A stretch of 64,000 bases of DNA from Botrytis cinerea B05.10 (taxonomy: Eukaryota; Ascomycota; Leotiomycetes; Helotiales; Sclerotiniaceae): the NCBI RefSeq assembly GCF_000143535.2, contig NC_037318.1, positions 806,001 through 870,000 of the forward strand, given 5' to 3'. The number at the start of each line of letters is the position of its first letter. The first letter of the stretch is position 1. Under the pieces are notes generated by a model that was not told the origin of the DNA, made no database searches, and saw nothing but the letters and a program-made list of their open reading frames with translations. This document shows, piece after piece, positions 46,116 to 58,295 of this stretch. The position numbers were made by a program, and so were the translations under genes.

Positions 46116-47972
46116 ATGCGTTTCTCAACCGTAGTTTCGACTCTTGCCATTGCAGGTGGAATCGCCGACGCCACTCTTCATTCGGGAAGAAGCTTGAGGC
46201 ATGTTGGAAAGAAGGATAAGCCTATCCACAAAGCTAGAGATACGGCTCCAAGGAGAGAGCAGAAACATGAGAAGAGGGATGCTAGTTTTCCATACTTGAC
46301 CAATTCTACTGCTAGTAAGTGGTTCGAATGAGCATTGTGGGAAAATCACTAATAAGCTTTGATAGAATTCAGTGTGAACGGTTCCGCTATCCCAGATGTC
46401 GATTTCGATGCTGGAGAATCATATGCTGGTTTGTTGCCAATTTCAAAAGCCGCAAATGAGACCAGAGAATTATACTTTTGGTTCTACCCATCGACAAATG
46501 AATTGGCTTCCGATGAAATTCTCATTTGGCTCAACGGAGGTGTAAGTGACTTCACTGATTGCATAGACATATACCCCGACGCTTGACTAATCACTCTTCC
46601 AGCCCGGATGTTCATCCCTTGAAGGATTGCTCCAAGAAAACGGACCGTGGATCTGGCAATACGGTACCTACGCTCCTGTTCCAAACCCTTGGAGCTGGGT
46701 AAACCTTACCAATGTTGTTTGGGTCGAACAACCCGTTGGTACCGGCTTCTCCCAAGGTATACCCACTGCCACCAGCGAAGAAGATGTCGCCGCCCAGTTT
46801 CTCGGATTTTGGGAGAATTTCGTCGACACTTTCGATTTGCAAGGGAGAAAGGTCTTCATCACTGGTGAATCGTATGCGGGTTATTATGTTCCATACATTG
46901 CCGATGCTATGTTTAACAAGAACGATACTTCCGTTGTGAGTACTTTCATATCATTAATGTGAGATGAATTTAATCTGATGATCAATAGTATTATAACCTC
47001 GAAGCAACCATGATCTACGATCCTTCTACTTCTTACGATGCCGTTCAAGAACAGATCCCTGCAGTTCAATTCGTTGATTATTGGGGTGGTCTCTTCCCCT
47101 TCAATGATTCCTTCGTTGAACAAATCCACAACGTATCTGATTCTTGCGGCTACACCGACTACCTCGCCAAGTATCTCACCTACCCACCACCTGGGCCATT
47201 CCCATCCGCTCTCCCTGGTACAGGCGACGATGGAATTTCTACCACTGACGAATGCGACGTCTTTGATTTGATTTACAACGAAGTCTTCAGCGTCAACCCT
47301 TGTTGGGACATTTACCAAGTGGCCACCACCTGCCCTCAACTCTGGGATGTCCTCGGATTCCCCGGGTCCAACCCCTATCTCCCTGCCGGCGCCTCCGTCT
47401 ACTTCAACCGCACCGATGTCCAAAAGGCTATCAACGCTCCTTTCATGGAATGGGACTCATGCTCCAACATCGAGGTCTTCGTAAACGGAACAGATAATTC
47501 TCTCCCCTCCGGTCTCTCCGTCCTTCCCTCCGTCATCGAACGTTCAAAACGTACCGTCATCGGCCACGGCGCTTTAGACATGGTCCTCATCGCCAATGGT
47601 ACCCTTCTCATGATCCAAAACATGACCTGGGGCGGAGCTCAAGGTTTCACAAGCAAACCCTCCGATCCCTTCTACGTCCCATACCACACCGAGCTCTCCG
47701 CCTCCACCCTTGCTGCCTCGGGAGTTTTGGGCACTACACACACAGAGAGAAACCTCACATTTGTGTATATAGATTTGAGCGGTCACATGGTTCCACAATA
47801 TGCGCCTACCGCATCATACAGAACGCTCGAGTATCTATTGGGAAGAATCGACAGTTTGTCTAGCACCGCGCCATTCTCAACACAGACGGACGTCGCGCAG
47901 AGCACTGCTCCTCTTGGAAATGGTACCGCGCCACCGATTAAGAGACAGCAGGTTGGGGCTATGCAATTTTAG
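46116..47972 (+). CDS. Secreted serine carboxypeptidase (S10 family)
   Basis: S10 enzymes remove C-terminal residues at acidic pH. Exons are 46116..46314, 46366..46541, 46603..46935 and 46989..47972 (563 residues). A signal peptide ([19 protein letters not shown]) is followed by a basic propeptide with KR-type sites (HEKRDAS). Then come [28 protein letters not shown], the nucleophile [10 protein letters not shown] (Ser215), GHGALDMVL (Asp433) and [12 protein letters not shown] (His502). About ten N-x-S/T sites fit extracellular export. The C-terminal extension after the His is Ser/Thr-rich. The catalytic triad is complete, so activity is expected. Confidence 0.93.
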
Positions 47973-48828
47973 ACGCGAAGCGGGTAATGGATGTGTGGAA
48001 GTGAAGAGGGAGAAATAGATAGAGAGATGATGATGCATGACAATAATGTATATGACGAAATGAAAATATGAATTGATACTAAACGCTCGAATGAAAAAAT
48101 GATCTCAGTGACTCGGATTTACATTGTGAAAAGACTCACCGGGGACTCTGAACATTGATGAGGCTCGCTGGAAGAGTAGAAATATAAATTGTAATTCAGA
48201 GCTAAAAAGTCCAATTTTATACACCAAATCAAGGCCGAGGGGAGAGGGCACGGATAAGATTCAGAGTTTAAAACATTTGAAAGTATTGTTAGGCTTCATT
48301 GGAACCTGGAATTCCGATTTCGAGAGGCGATTTTTCGCCCACCGCGAAAAGGAGAAAGAATACTGTTCCCAAATTTGTTGAGATGCTTTGATGTGCCATG
48401 TCAATAGATTTTTCTCTCCTCGTGCGTCAAACCGACAGTATGATGCTCCTTAAAAGAGCTCCGTTTGCTGGATTGATAGTATATTTGACTGGCACAGTTA
48501 ACAAAGTAATAAGTTCATACATAAAGTAAATAGTGGCAAAGTTATTCAGATTTTGATATATTTCATACAATGTGATAAAATCAAATGAGAGTGGACTGTC
48601 TCAAAAACGCCTGTTGACCTTCCCCCAAAACTCCTCGCTCCCGTATGTTTACTCGTATGCTTTGATACAGAGGCTCGCCGCCTAACGAAAGTGTAGAATA
48701 ATCACGATCGTGAAAGAGCGTTTTCTCATCTCTTTTCCCACTGCTGCCCGATTGCCGTATCCGGTATTTGATCATCCTCCGTCCTTATGCCATCTCCATA
48801 TGTAACCTCATATCTCACATTTCGTCAT
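47973..48828. other. Convergent 3' gap
   Basis: This 856-bp stretch lies between the carboxypeptidase stop and the PRELI-protein stop. It is AT-rich with no recognisable feature. Confidence 0.35.
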
Positions 48829-49551
48829 TCAAAATTTTCGCTCCACGCCCGCAAACATCAATTCCCTATCCCGCCTCATCCCGTCCAACACCCCCACTAG
48901 CCCACCATTTCGCATCCTCTCCAACACAACCATCATTCCCTCCTTACTCTTTCCCAATTGATTTTCTGTCTTCCTACTAGCAATGGCCTCGATACTTCTT
49001 TGCACTCCCTTGGTACTCCAATTCGCCAACCATCCCTTCTTCTCTTCTTCTCCTTCTTCCCCCTTCCTCATCGCCCTCAACCGATCACCAAGTCGACTGC
49101 GAAACATGACCTGCGTCTTCACACCCGTCATTCCCGAACCTTGAATAAATTCTTCCTCGCGCACTTCCTTATCTGCTGCTTTGTGAAAATCTTGTTTTTC
49201 CACTACACTCAAAATACCCGTCCAATCCAGGTTTCTACTCTCTGTCTTCATCCATCCTTCTTTGATATCCACTTCCGAAGTCTCTAGAATATACGATTCG
49301 CTTCTATCGCTCCTCACATTGCCCAGCACGCTTTTAGGCAAGAGCTTGAGGACTGCGGATGGTAGACGAGTGGATTTGCGATGGATGCGCAAGGTACGCA
49401 GGCGACCTGTCTCGGGACACACAGTGCGCGATATCACATCGGTGGAGAGCACATGTGTACTATGCGGATTTGGATAACGGAGGAAGTAGGCAAGTGTAAC
49501 GGCGGGGAAGGAGTAGTCGTAAGAGTAGGAGGATTCGTAGAATTTGACCAT
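48829..49551 (-). CDS. PRELI/MSF1 (Ups-family) mitochondrial lipid-transfer protein
   Basis: This is an intermembrane-space phospholipid-transfer protein of the Ups1/2/3 group. It is a single exon of 240 residues. The N-terminus has VTLAYFLRYPNPHSTHVLSTD and VISRTVCPETGRLRTLRIHRK, the hallmark PRELI block (FxxRYPNP...HVxSxDxxxRxV). It then has LPKSVLGNV, SYILETSEVD and TESRNLDWTGILSVVE. The C-terminal third is helical and charged (GEEGEEEKKGWLANW...), longer than in yeast Ups proteins. I cannot say which paralogue it is; the SxxRNLDW text fits either. It is divergent from the tryptophanyl-tRNA synthetase gene. Confidence 0.88.
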   Translation of the reverse strand: MVKFYESSYSYDYSFPAVTLAYFLRYPNPHSTHVLSTDVISRTVCPETGRLRTLRIHRKSTRLPSAVLKLLPKSVLGNVRSDRSESYILETSEVDIKEGWMKTESRNLDWTGILSVVEKQDFHKAADKEVREEEFIQGSGMTGVKTQVMFRSRLGDRLRAMRKGEEGEEEKKGWLANWSTKGVQRSIEAIASRKTENQLGKSKEGMMVVLERMRNGGLVGVLDGMRRDRELMFAGVERKF

Positions 49552-50229
49552 GATTGTGGATTTATTGAGGATTGATTAGCTGCTTAATTGTGTGATTGTT
49601 TAATTGTTCGCGGTATACATGTAGTTGCAGTGATGGTACGAGAGGTATCGGGGAGTGAAGGGCGGGAAAAGAATGGAGTGAGAAACGAAAGTCGAATCAG
49701 GAATCGAATGCTAGTGGTATGATTGTTGATCTTGATGCTTTGGATTGGAAAGCTTCTGGATGGGATTTGCTCGCCTGATTCCTTTCCCCGGATTTTCGAT
49801 TTTTTTTGGGTTTAGTGTGACGGAGATGGAGATAGAGGTGGGCGAATTGTTTGCTGTCAATTGCTGTGGAATGAATTTTGATGGTTTCCTTCATACAACA
49901 TCAAAGAGGTGAATCATAACAGAATGAGAATTGAAGTAGAAATAGAAATAGAACATCTGGAGGTTTATTACTGCCGTACTCATGATATCCAAAAAAGACA
50001 CTAGTAAACCCCGCAGAGCTTCGATGGTTCAAAGCTCATCGACAGTCAGCTGGAACAAAGCAATCCTCACTGGAAATCTTTCTGCACGTGACCTCGCACT
50101 CAAGCCTCTCACCGCTTACCAGATTGGAGGGTTACATGGCAATAATTTCCCCTCCATCAATAATAAAGAACAAATAACCCCTCCTCCAACTTCAACCCGC
50201 TATTCCTCAATCCTCATTCACCACCCACC
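49552..50229. promoter_or_regulatory. Divergent promoter region, PRELI protein / WRS1
   Basis: A 678-bp gap between two start codons. The segment before 50230 is a CA/TC-rich leader. An open frame of 83 codons at 49982 runs into the leader and is not gene-like. Confidence 0.35.
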
Positions 50230-51808
50230 ATGACAGGCGCAGAACCCACTCTCGCTGCCAGTTTGGCAACCGATGCTCCTACCGGTAAGCAAACCGTCGA
50301 TCCATACAATGTTGCTGGAGAAATTGGCGCAGATGGAATCGCAAAAGCTATCAATTATTTGACTCTGATCGATGAGTTTGGAACCAAGAAAATTGAGGAG
50401 GCAGATTTGAAGAGATTTGAGGAGGTCACTGGGCACAAACCTCATAGATTCATGAGAAGAGGAATTGTCTTCAGTCATCGTGATTTGCATCTTATGCTGG
50501 ATCGCCATGAGAGGGGGGAACCATTCTTCATGTATACGGGACGAGGACCAAGTAGTGATAGTATGCATATTGGACATACTGTTCCTTTTGAATTCACAAA
50601 GTAAGTTTGAAGTCTCAAAAGGCTCAGCTTCGCACATTCTGCGGTCAATAAAAGCATGTCACAGAATGTGTCATTTCTTCGAACCATGCTGATGACTCAT
50701 TCACAGATGGTTACAAGATGTATTCGATGTTCCATTGATCATCATGCTTACAGATGATGAGAAATATATCTTCTCCGAGAAACGTACAATTGAGGAAGTT
50801 CAAAGTTATACCACTAGTAATGCGAAAGATATCATTGCTGTTGGATTCGACCCCAAGAAGACATTCATCTTTAGCGATTATGAATACATGGGGGGGCCAT
50901 TTTACAAGAATGTTACACGAATCTCTAAGCACGTTACATTGAACGTTGCACGAGCCGTCTTTGGCTTCAATGAAAGGTAAGAGATTGTGCCTCCAAATGA
51001 CATGTACTTTACTGACAATTCCAGTTCCTGCATAGGCAAAATCCACTTCGGAGCTGTTCAAGGCGCAACCTCCTTCGCTAACTCCTTCCCACACATCTTC
51101 GGCACTGATGAATCTAAAACTACTCAAATCCCCTCGTTAATTCCTTGCGCCATCGATCAAGATCCTTATTTCCGCATGACCCGCGATGTAGCCGCTCGTC
51201 TTCATTACGCAAAACCCGCACTTATCCACGCTCGATTCCTCGACGCCCTTCAAGGTCCAGGTTCCAAAATGAGCGCTTCGGTCGATACCTCCGCAATCTT
51301 TATGTACGATGAACCGAACAAGATCAAGAACAAAATCAACAAATATGCATTCAGCGGTGGACAAGTTAGTGAGCAAGAACAAAGAGAGAAAGGAGGCGAT
51401 ACAGAAAAAGATGTTTCATATCAATATTTGACATTTTTCTTAGAAGATGACGAGGAATTAGAAAGTATCAGGAAAGCATATAGATCTGGAGAAATGCTCA
51501 CAGGAGAATTAAAAGCAAGATGTATCCAAGAACTACAAAAATATGTCAAGTCATTCCAGGAGAGAAGAGCAAAAATCACAGACGAGGTTGTGGCAGACTT
51601 TTTCGCTAGAAAGGAGTTGGTTTGGGGTGGAAACCCAAATGCTAAGAAGGTTGCTCCTGCTGCTGGAGAGGAAGCTGCAAGCGGAGAAGGTGTTGAGGGA
51701 AGTGGAGATGGTACGGGAAAATTGACGAAGAACCAGGAGAAGAAATTGGCGAAGATGAAGGCAATTGAGGAGAAAAAGAAGGCTGCTAAGGCTGCTAGTG
51801 GAGCTTAA
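50230..51808 (+). CDS. WRS1: Cytoplasmic tryptophanyl-tRNA synthetase
   Basis: This is a class I aminoacyl-tRNA synthetase that charges tRNA-Trp. Exons are 50230..50600, 50707..50976 and 51025..51808 (474 residues), with both introns in phase 2. The eukaryotic N-terminal block is present ([20 protein letters not shown]). The HIGH motif is SMHIGHT (113-116), followed by [13 protein letters not shown], and the KMSAS loop is at 295-299 (GPGSKMSAS). The C-terminal [20 protein letters not shown] is typical. It ends in a Lys/Ala/Gly-rich tail ([17 protein letters not shown]). All elements of a functional enzyme are visible, with no mitochondrial presequence. Confidence 0.95.
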
Positions 51809-52150
51809 ATCAGAGGATTGAAAGTGGCCGGAGAGTGAGTGCTGGATGTCCTTGAGGGAGGTTAGTGGAAGGAGATCGATAAAGATATGATGAGACGCGA
51901 ATGATACACATGATGCGAGCTACACAACCCAATACCCAAGACTAGCTTTCTGATTTCTACTTTCTGTCTTTGGTTCTCTATGCTTACTTTGACTTTGATA
52001 TTGTTTTGAATTCGAATGACGCGATAGAGATTCGAGGGAAGAACACGATCAAATAGATCAAAAGGTTTACACGCATGCGAAACGAACATAGGAAGATACC
52101 CTAGGTGTAGACTGAGAAAATGGAGATCTGGTTCTACTTCTATTCATGCT

Positions 52151-52278
52151 CTCATACTCTCATACTCTCATACTCTCATACTCTCATACTCTCATACTCT
52201 CATACTCTCATACTCTCATACTCTCATACTCTCATACTCTCATACTCTCATACTCTCATACTCTCATACTCTTATACT
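52151..52278. repeat. 8-bp minisatellite (CTCATACT)15 plus one variant
   Basis: Fifteen perfect CTCATACT units run from 52151 to 52270, followed by one CTTATACT variant. Because 8 is not a multiple of 3, all plus frames read the same octapeptide SYSHTLIL. Confidence 0.97.
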
Positions 52279-52837
52279 CTCATCTACTCCTATCCCATCT
52301 ACCCCATCCTATATCTATTCGGATATCTATCACTCAGCTCTATAAATACATACCCGTGATCTACGCATATCTCATACCCGGTACCGCATACCCCATATCT
52401 TAGATTCACTTTCCTTTCTTTCCCCTTTCTTAGTCTGTCTCGTGATGAAAAATGAAATAGCTAAAAATAGAATGCTATTCATCACGTATCTGGTACGCGT
52501 CTGGTAGGTAGGTATCTTGTAAGTATTTATTATATCCTTTCTCGTGGTTAGAATCATAGTCATCACAAGCATAGTCATCATCATAGCCATCATCATAGTC
52601 ATAGTCAAAGTCAAAGCCATAACCCCTATTCCATTCTATCCCCTCCCATCCTTTCTTGTCCGCCCTGCTCTGCTCTGCTTTACCGATATCCACCACCCTA
52701 AAGCTTACCCTTTGCTTACGCATACCTCCATGATATAAAATATAAAATATGAAATATATAAATATAAATATCTATATACTATAACATTGCAACAACGTAG
52801 CGATAATATAACATGGCTATAGAAGAAAACCACAAAT

Positions 52838-52963
52838 AAAATCAAAATCAAAATCAAAATCAAAATCAAAATCAAAATCAAAATCAAAATCAAAATCAAA
52901 ATCAAAATCAAAATCAAAATCAAAATCAAAATCAAAATCAAAATCAAAATCAAAATCAAAATC
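52838..52963. repeat. 6-bp array (AAAATC)21
   Basis: Twenty-one perfect AAAATC units with no interruption. On the minus strand they read as a Leu-Ile polymer, which is not evidence of a protein. Confidence 0.97.
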
Positions 52964-54130
52964 ATAAATCATCTGTTGAACTCAGGTGTATGTATGTATG
53001 TATCTATCTATTTGTGAATTACACCCCTAAATCCAAACCCTATAACACATCCAAACCTGTGAATCCATCTCCTCTTCGATTTTGCTCCCCAATTCTCAAA
53101 TTCTCAAGTAAATCATTCATTGATCCATTCACGTATACATTCATTCATTCATTCATTCCTTCCTTCCTTCCTCCCTTTCTTTCTCCCTTCCCATTGCCAG
53201 CTCATATTTTCGATTCACACATTCACACATACAAAGTATTTCTCAAAAGTACATGACTTTACCTTACCATACCATATCATACCTTCCTTACCTTACCTTA
53301 CCCAACTGTCACATTTCTGAATCATCAGGTACGCACGCGTACTAACAGTATTACTACGTACGATTCACGGGGCATTTTTATATTTTAATTTTCGATTCTC
53401 GAGTATTTGATATTCGATACTTGATACTTAATATTTCCACTTCTTCCTACCCGTTATTGGTATTACTATCAACTGTGAATGACCATTCAAAGAAAGACTC
53501 AAGCGACTAGTACGAAAGGGCTGTGTCTATATTTCCGATTATTATACATATTTACCTGTGCCGAGTCACTACTATTTTTCCAATAACTCATTTTATGCTG
53601 TGGGGATATACACGTTTATTTATTTATTTATCTATCTATGCACTGAGTGGACATACTTTACTAGACGACTCACAGCTTGCTTTTCAGTGTTAAGAATGTA
53701 CTAGACGACTCATAACTTGCAAAGACCGTGTCGATATATTCTGCTGAAGGTAGAGTTTACTTGCTCTTCGCATACTGTAGGACAGAACCAGAGGAACAAC
53801 AACAATTATGGGTAAAAATATCAACGCAAGAATGGCTCCTAAGTCATGGGCTCTATGGTCGAAGCCTGAAGGTAAGGTTATGAGCAACAAGACTTGCATC
53901 AAAGCAGACAAGTAAGAGCATATTCTTTCCTTTTTGTTTCTGGTATCCCCCAAGTTTTTCTGATTTTCATAGTGTTAGAGGATGGATATTGGTATGGTCA
54001 ACCTTGAGCCTGTGAGCACCGATTAACAATAGCCATCCTCAGACGCGATATTACCCTCCTCGTTCTTCTCCTCCGTCACCGCATCACCCCTCCGGTACCA
54101 TACATTATTATTACCGAAATTATTCTTAGC

Positions 54131-55056
54131 ATGTCACCGGACACTTACCAGGATCTGTGCCGTAAGAACTGCAGATTAGAGAACCTGACAGAGGAACAAC
54201 AATATCATTGGTTCGCTTGGTGGTGCAAAGAAATGGAGAAGAAAGAAATAATGAAAGGTGGTGGGAGATGGGTAGCTGCTGTTAGTGAGTATTTGCAGAT
54301 CGAACTTTGTGATCTAAGTTACAAGTGCTAATGGTATGATGATAAGATTGGGAGAATGAAAGAATCAAAGAGATATGTGGTTGTCTTCGAGACCAACTAC
54401 AAGGTCGAGGTCCAGTGTTTGAACTTGTAGACCAAGAAGGTGTCAACAGATTGAAATTACAAGTTGGGCAAAAAAAGCTACTCATAAAGCAGAATAAGAT
54501 CTTGAAGGAGAAAGAAGAGTTCATACGAGCGCAGGAGGATCAGAGCACTTTGCAAGCGGACTGGTATCTCAAGAATGACTGTGCGTATAACTCCGATAGG
54601 ATCAAGATAATACGGGTGTGTACTGACCAACATTTTTCAGGGAGACACGGTAGCGTCCCTGATCTTACCCACCTCAACCCCAAGTCTGTGATCGGGCAAG
54701 GATATCCGATGGATGACTTTCTTAGGCCTTTCGACGACGACTTACGGAGCTGGAATTCTACTTTCGATACGGCCAGTACAATTTTAGCTCCCTCTACCCA
54801 CTCTTCGTCTGCTAGCCTGACCGCTTGGTCTAACTCTTCTACAATTACTTCCTCTATTATGCCCCTTGGGTATACCGATGAAGAGGATAAAATTCTTAAG
54901 AAAGTCGACGAAAACAAAGCCACCAAAGAATTCGAGAAAATCATGGAGTTCAAGGAAGCGATGCGAAACAAGCTCGACAAATTGGACATGGCAGAGAAAG
55001 AGGGTAGATTGGTCAATGCTTGGATGATGACTGACTCTATGGTAGAGGTGTGTTGA
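54131..55056 (+). CDS. Lineage-specific coiled-coil protein, function unknown
   Basis: I do not recognise the family. Exons are 54131..54284, 54347..54580 and 54641..55056 (267 residues). Intron 1 is GTGAGT...GATAAG with a GCTAAT branch-like site. Intron 2 is GTGCGT...TTTTTCAG with a TACTGAC branch site. It is 60 nt long and free of stops, so splicing or retention both leave the frame open. The start reads MSPDTYQDLCRKNCRLENLT, then a Trp-rich patch (HWFAWWCKEMEK). A helical stretch follows (LKLQVGQKKLLIKQNKILKE), then a Ser/Thr-rich linker and a final charged helix (KATKEFEKIMEFKEAMRNKL). There is no signal peptide or membrane segment. It lies next to the repeat island, which fits a young or fast-evolving gene. 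Confidence 0.6.
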
Positions 55057-55560
55057 GGGTAAATAAAGAAAAACGCTCTGGAGAATGATGGGTAGGGTCA
55101 TCACATATTCTCGTGATATTATGATAGAAACGCGTGGAGTTTGTGCTTAAAGCATGGGCGGAGGACTTCCAACGCAAGATGTAATTTTCAAATGAATTTA
55201 GAAGTTAGAATAAAGGAATATTCCAAGTATTTATCTACCTAGTAAGATGCATTCTCAAGGCGATTGGCGCATGTGAGACAATCGACCAGTGGAGTGGGGC
55301 ATATCCTTCTCGGTACTTGGTCGTATATGCAAAGAGAAAAAAGGAAAAAAGTCAATGGCATGAACAACAGACGATCTCAGGGTAGATGAAACAAAATTGG
55401 TCATAAAACTGGTTCAATCGGGCGTCAAATTTGGTGTGAAAGAAAAGGAGATTTTCCCGCTCGGCTGGCATGCGCTCAAATACTCCCTAGTCGTTGGTTT
55501 CCTTGAAGCGCCGTGGGAAAGAAAAACCAACCAAATGGCCGGGCCAAAGAAAGGTTGGAG

Positions 55561-55598
<38 letters not shown>

Positions 55599-56795
55599 GA
55601 TTGTGATTGTATTGCATGTTGTGCATTGTATGTATACTGTATCAAAGCATTTTCCAGTGCCGTAAAATCTCCTGTGTTCTGGTTTGATCAATGCTGAATG
55701 TTGGTTGGGGATGAAAGATGGTTGTGTTGGTTGGAAGGAGGTGAGATTGGTGGATTGGGATGGACAAAGCAGATGAGCAAGCAAAAGGGATAGACCTAGA
55801 GAGAATACGGAAGGAAAAGATATGAAACATTCAGCCTTATCCATTTCTCTGTATGATTAAATAAAGGGATGTGATTGGTGGCGTAAACGAGTTTAAGGCT
55901 AGATATTACCTAAGCTTCCCCCCACCTCCCGTTTTGGTAGCTAATTGATGGTCAGCTAGTTTGACATTCCCCCCTCCTTGTCTGTTGTTGGGAGCACCAG
56001 TGGAGGAAACGATCCATCATTGACCCTTTGATTGATGAACCCTTTGGAAGGGCTTGGACGTGGTAGGTGAAGAAACAAAGAGATGGGATTGTTCGTTCTT
56101 GCCTTTCGTCCTTTTCCCGTCTTTCTTCCTCGTCCTGCCCGTCTTCCCTTTTAGCTTGCGAGTAGATGTGGCTAGCGAGTAGATGAGAAGATTGATATTA
56201 GAGATTGCCCTCGATTCAATTTTGGTGTCCTCGCACAAATGAATTGGAAAATCGTCCATGTAAGATTATACAGCAAGAACAAAGTTGGAACATATAGTTA
56301 AATCAATTCAATTGGTCCTATCATTGTTATCATCCTAAAACAGCATTCATTCATTCATCCAACCATCAACCCATCTACCCATCTACCCATCCACCCATCC
56401 ACCCGTTCCTTCCTTCCTTGTTGGAGAGGTAATAAAACTCCCCCATCCACTGCCACCCACTGCCATCCACTGCCATCCTCTCGCCTCCCCCACCTTGGAC
56501 CCCAAATTTTCCGTGCTGTGCCTCTTCCCGCAAGACCCATCATAAACTTGAGAAAGCCAAAGGCCAAAAGCTAACCTCACTTCCTTGCCGGCGGTTAGGA
56601 AGATCATATCGTACGAAAGAAGCAAACAAACACTTTGCCAACCCTCCTACTTATATTCATTCTCTGACTTACAATCGATTGATACACATTCATTTCAAAT
56701 AGAAAAGCGTCTTGTTTCTTCCGCCTCAACCAATTTGGACATATCTCATCAATACCACCAAAAAGTTACGCGTCTACACATCCGAATCGGAAACC
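55057..56795. other. Intergenic, upstream of the MAP kinase
   Basis: About 1.7 kb. It holds a TA microsatellite (55569-55595), CATT/CCAT runs near 56345-56405 and repeated CCACTGCCATC near 56450-56480. The last 200 bp are the likely leader of the MAP kinase. No gene is supported. Confidence 0.45.
55569..55595. repeat. (TA)n microsatellite
   Basis: An uninterrupted TA tract of about 27 nt. Confidence 0.95.
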
Positions 56796-58295
56796 ATGGC
56801 AGACCTGCAAGGAAGAAAGGTCTTCAAGGTCTTCAACCAAGACTTTATCGTCGACGAGAGATACACAGTCACCAAGGAGCTTGGTCAAGGAGCTTACGGT
56901 ATTGTTTGGTACGATGTTACTTTCCTTCCGACCCTACCTGCATATGCGCATGTCCGTATCATGAACCTTCAACTAACATTGTTCTCCATGGCAGTGCTGC
57001 TACGAATTCTCAAACACAGGAAGGTGTCGCAATTAAGAAAGTTACAAATGTCTTCAGCAAGAAGATTTTGGCAAAGCGTGCGCTGCGTGAGATAAAGTTG
57101 CTACAACATTTCAGAGGTCATCGTAACGTATGCGACTCCTATTACACTCACGATAATGGTGGTGGGGTAGTTCTAACATGGGATAGATTACCTGCCTTTA
57201 TGATATGGATATTCCTCGACCAGATAACTTTAATGAAACATATCTCTATGAAGGTAAGATGGGGGATTGTTTCCTGTAACTCGTTGTTCCATGCTAATAA
57301 TCTTTTCGCAGAGCTCATGGAGTGTGATCTCGCTGCTATCGTACGATCCGGTCAACCCCTCACTGATGCACATTTCCAATCTTTCATTTACCAAATCCTT
57401 TGCGGTCTAAAATATATTCATTCCGCGAATGTTCTCCATCGTGATTTGAAGCCCGGTAATTTGCTGGTCAATGCCGACTGCGAGTTGAAGATCTGTGATT
57501 TCGGTCTTGCTAGAGGTTTCTCTGTCGACCCCGAAGAGAATGCAGGATACATGACCGAATACGTTGCTACAAGATGGTATCGTGCCCCTGAAATTATGTT
57601 GAGCTTCCAGAGCTATACAAAAGCTAGTAAGTTATGCAACCATTGGTTGGAAAAGAAGTTATAAGCGCTGACATAAATTAGTCGACGTATGGTCAGTAGG
57701 ATGTATTCTCGCAGAATTGCTAGGCGGTCGTCCTTTCTTCAAAGGTAGAGATTATGTTGATCAACTCAACCAAATTTTACATATCCTTGGTACACCAAAT
57801 GAAGAAACCCTTTCAAGAATTGGATCGCCACGAGCACAGGAATATGTTCGAAACCTCCCATATATGGCGAAGCGACCTTTCCCAACTTTATTCCCCAACG
57901 CCAACCCCGACGCCCTTGACCTTCTTGATCATATGTTAGCCTTTGATCCATCTTCCCGTATCGATGTCGAAACTGCCCTCGAACACCCATACCTTCACAT
58001 TTGGCACGACGCCTCTGATGAGCCTGGATGCCCAACAACATTTAACTTCGATTTTGAAGTTGTGGAAGATGTAGGCGAGATCAGAAAGTTGATTTTGGAA
58101 GAGGTTCACAGATTCAGACAACATGTCCGTGTTCAACCTGGTCAACAAGGCCAGAGCAACGGCCCTCAAGTACCTATACCACAAGAACAAGCAAGCTGGC
58201 GTGCCGAGGATCCAAGGCCACAAGAAGCTTATGGACAAGGGCCAAATGATCTTGAACAAGATTTACAAGGTGGTTTGGATGCTATGCGATCGTAG
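56796..58295 (+). CDS. SLT2: Cell-wall-integrity MAP kinase (SLT2/MPK1 type, TEY)
   Basis: This is the terminal kinase of the cell-wall-integrity cascade; in grey-mould fungi the orthologue is called BMP3. Exons are 56796..56908, 56995..57127, 57187..57253, 57312..57626 and 57682..58295 (413 residues). The glycine loop is [11 protein letters not shown] (28-38), formed across intron 1, and the ATP-binding lysine is in GVAIKKV (Lys52). HRDLKPGN (147-154) is the catalytic loop, DFGLARG the metal loop and [14 protein letters not shown] the activation segment (Thr186-Glu-Tyr188). The C-terminal domain has [18 protein letters not shown], the common-docking-type acidic patch, and a Gln/Pro-rich tail shorter than in yeast Slt2. 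It appears complete and active. Confidence 0.95.

Larger units (their letters stand above)
51809..54130. other. Repeat-rich intergenic island
   Basis: About 2.3 kb carrying many simple repeats. They are an 8-bp minisatellite (52151-52278), short CATAGTCAT-like runs (52555-52620) and a 6-bp array (52838-52963). GTAT/CTAT (about 52987-53010), CATT/CCTT (about 53140-53170), CCTTA (about 53280-53300) and TTTA/CTAT (about 53615-53640) follow. A 22-bp imperfect direct repeat occurs at 53659-53680 and 53699-53720. Long open frames here are by-products of the repeats. A small minus-strand frame at 53690-53900 contains one hydrophobic stretch, but I do not support it as a gene. Confidence 0.6.

Noticed and set aside
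52120..52403. Long plus-strand frames with SYSHTLIL repeats
   Set aside because: Produced by the 8-bp minisatellite; open in all plus frames, so no evidence of a protein.
52151..52963. Possible CRISPR-like array
   Set aside because: Units are contiguous short tandem repeats without spacers, and the DNA is eukaryotic.
52705..52965. Minus-strand Leu/Ile polymer frame resembling a membrane protein
   Set aside because: Produced by the AAAATC array.
53690..53953. Minus-strand frame with one hydrophobic segment
   Set aside because: No good ATG at its start, no partners and it overlaps a local direct repeat.
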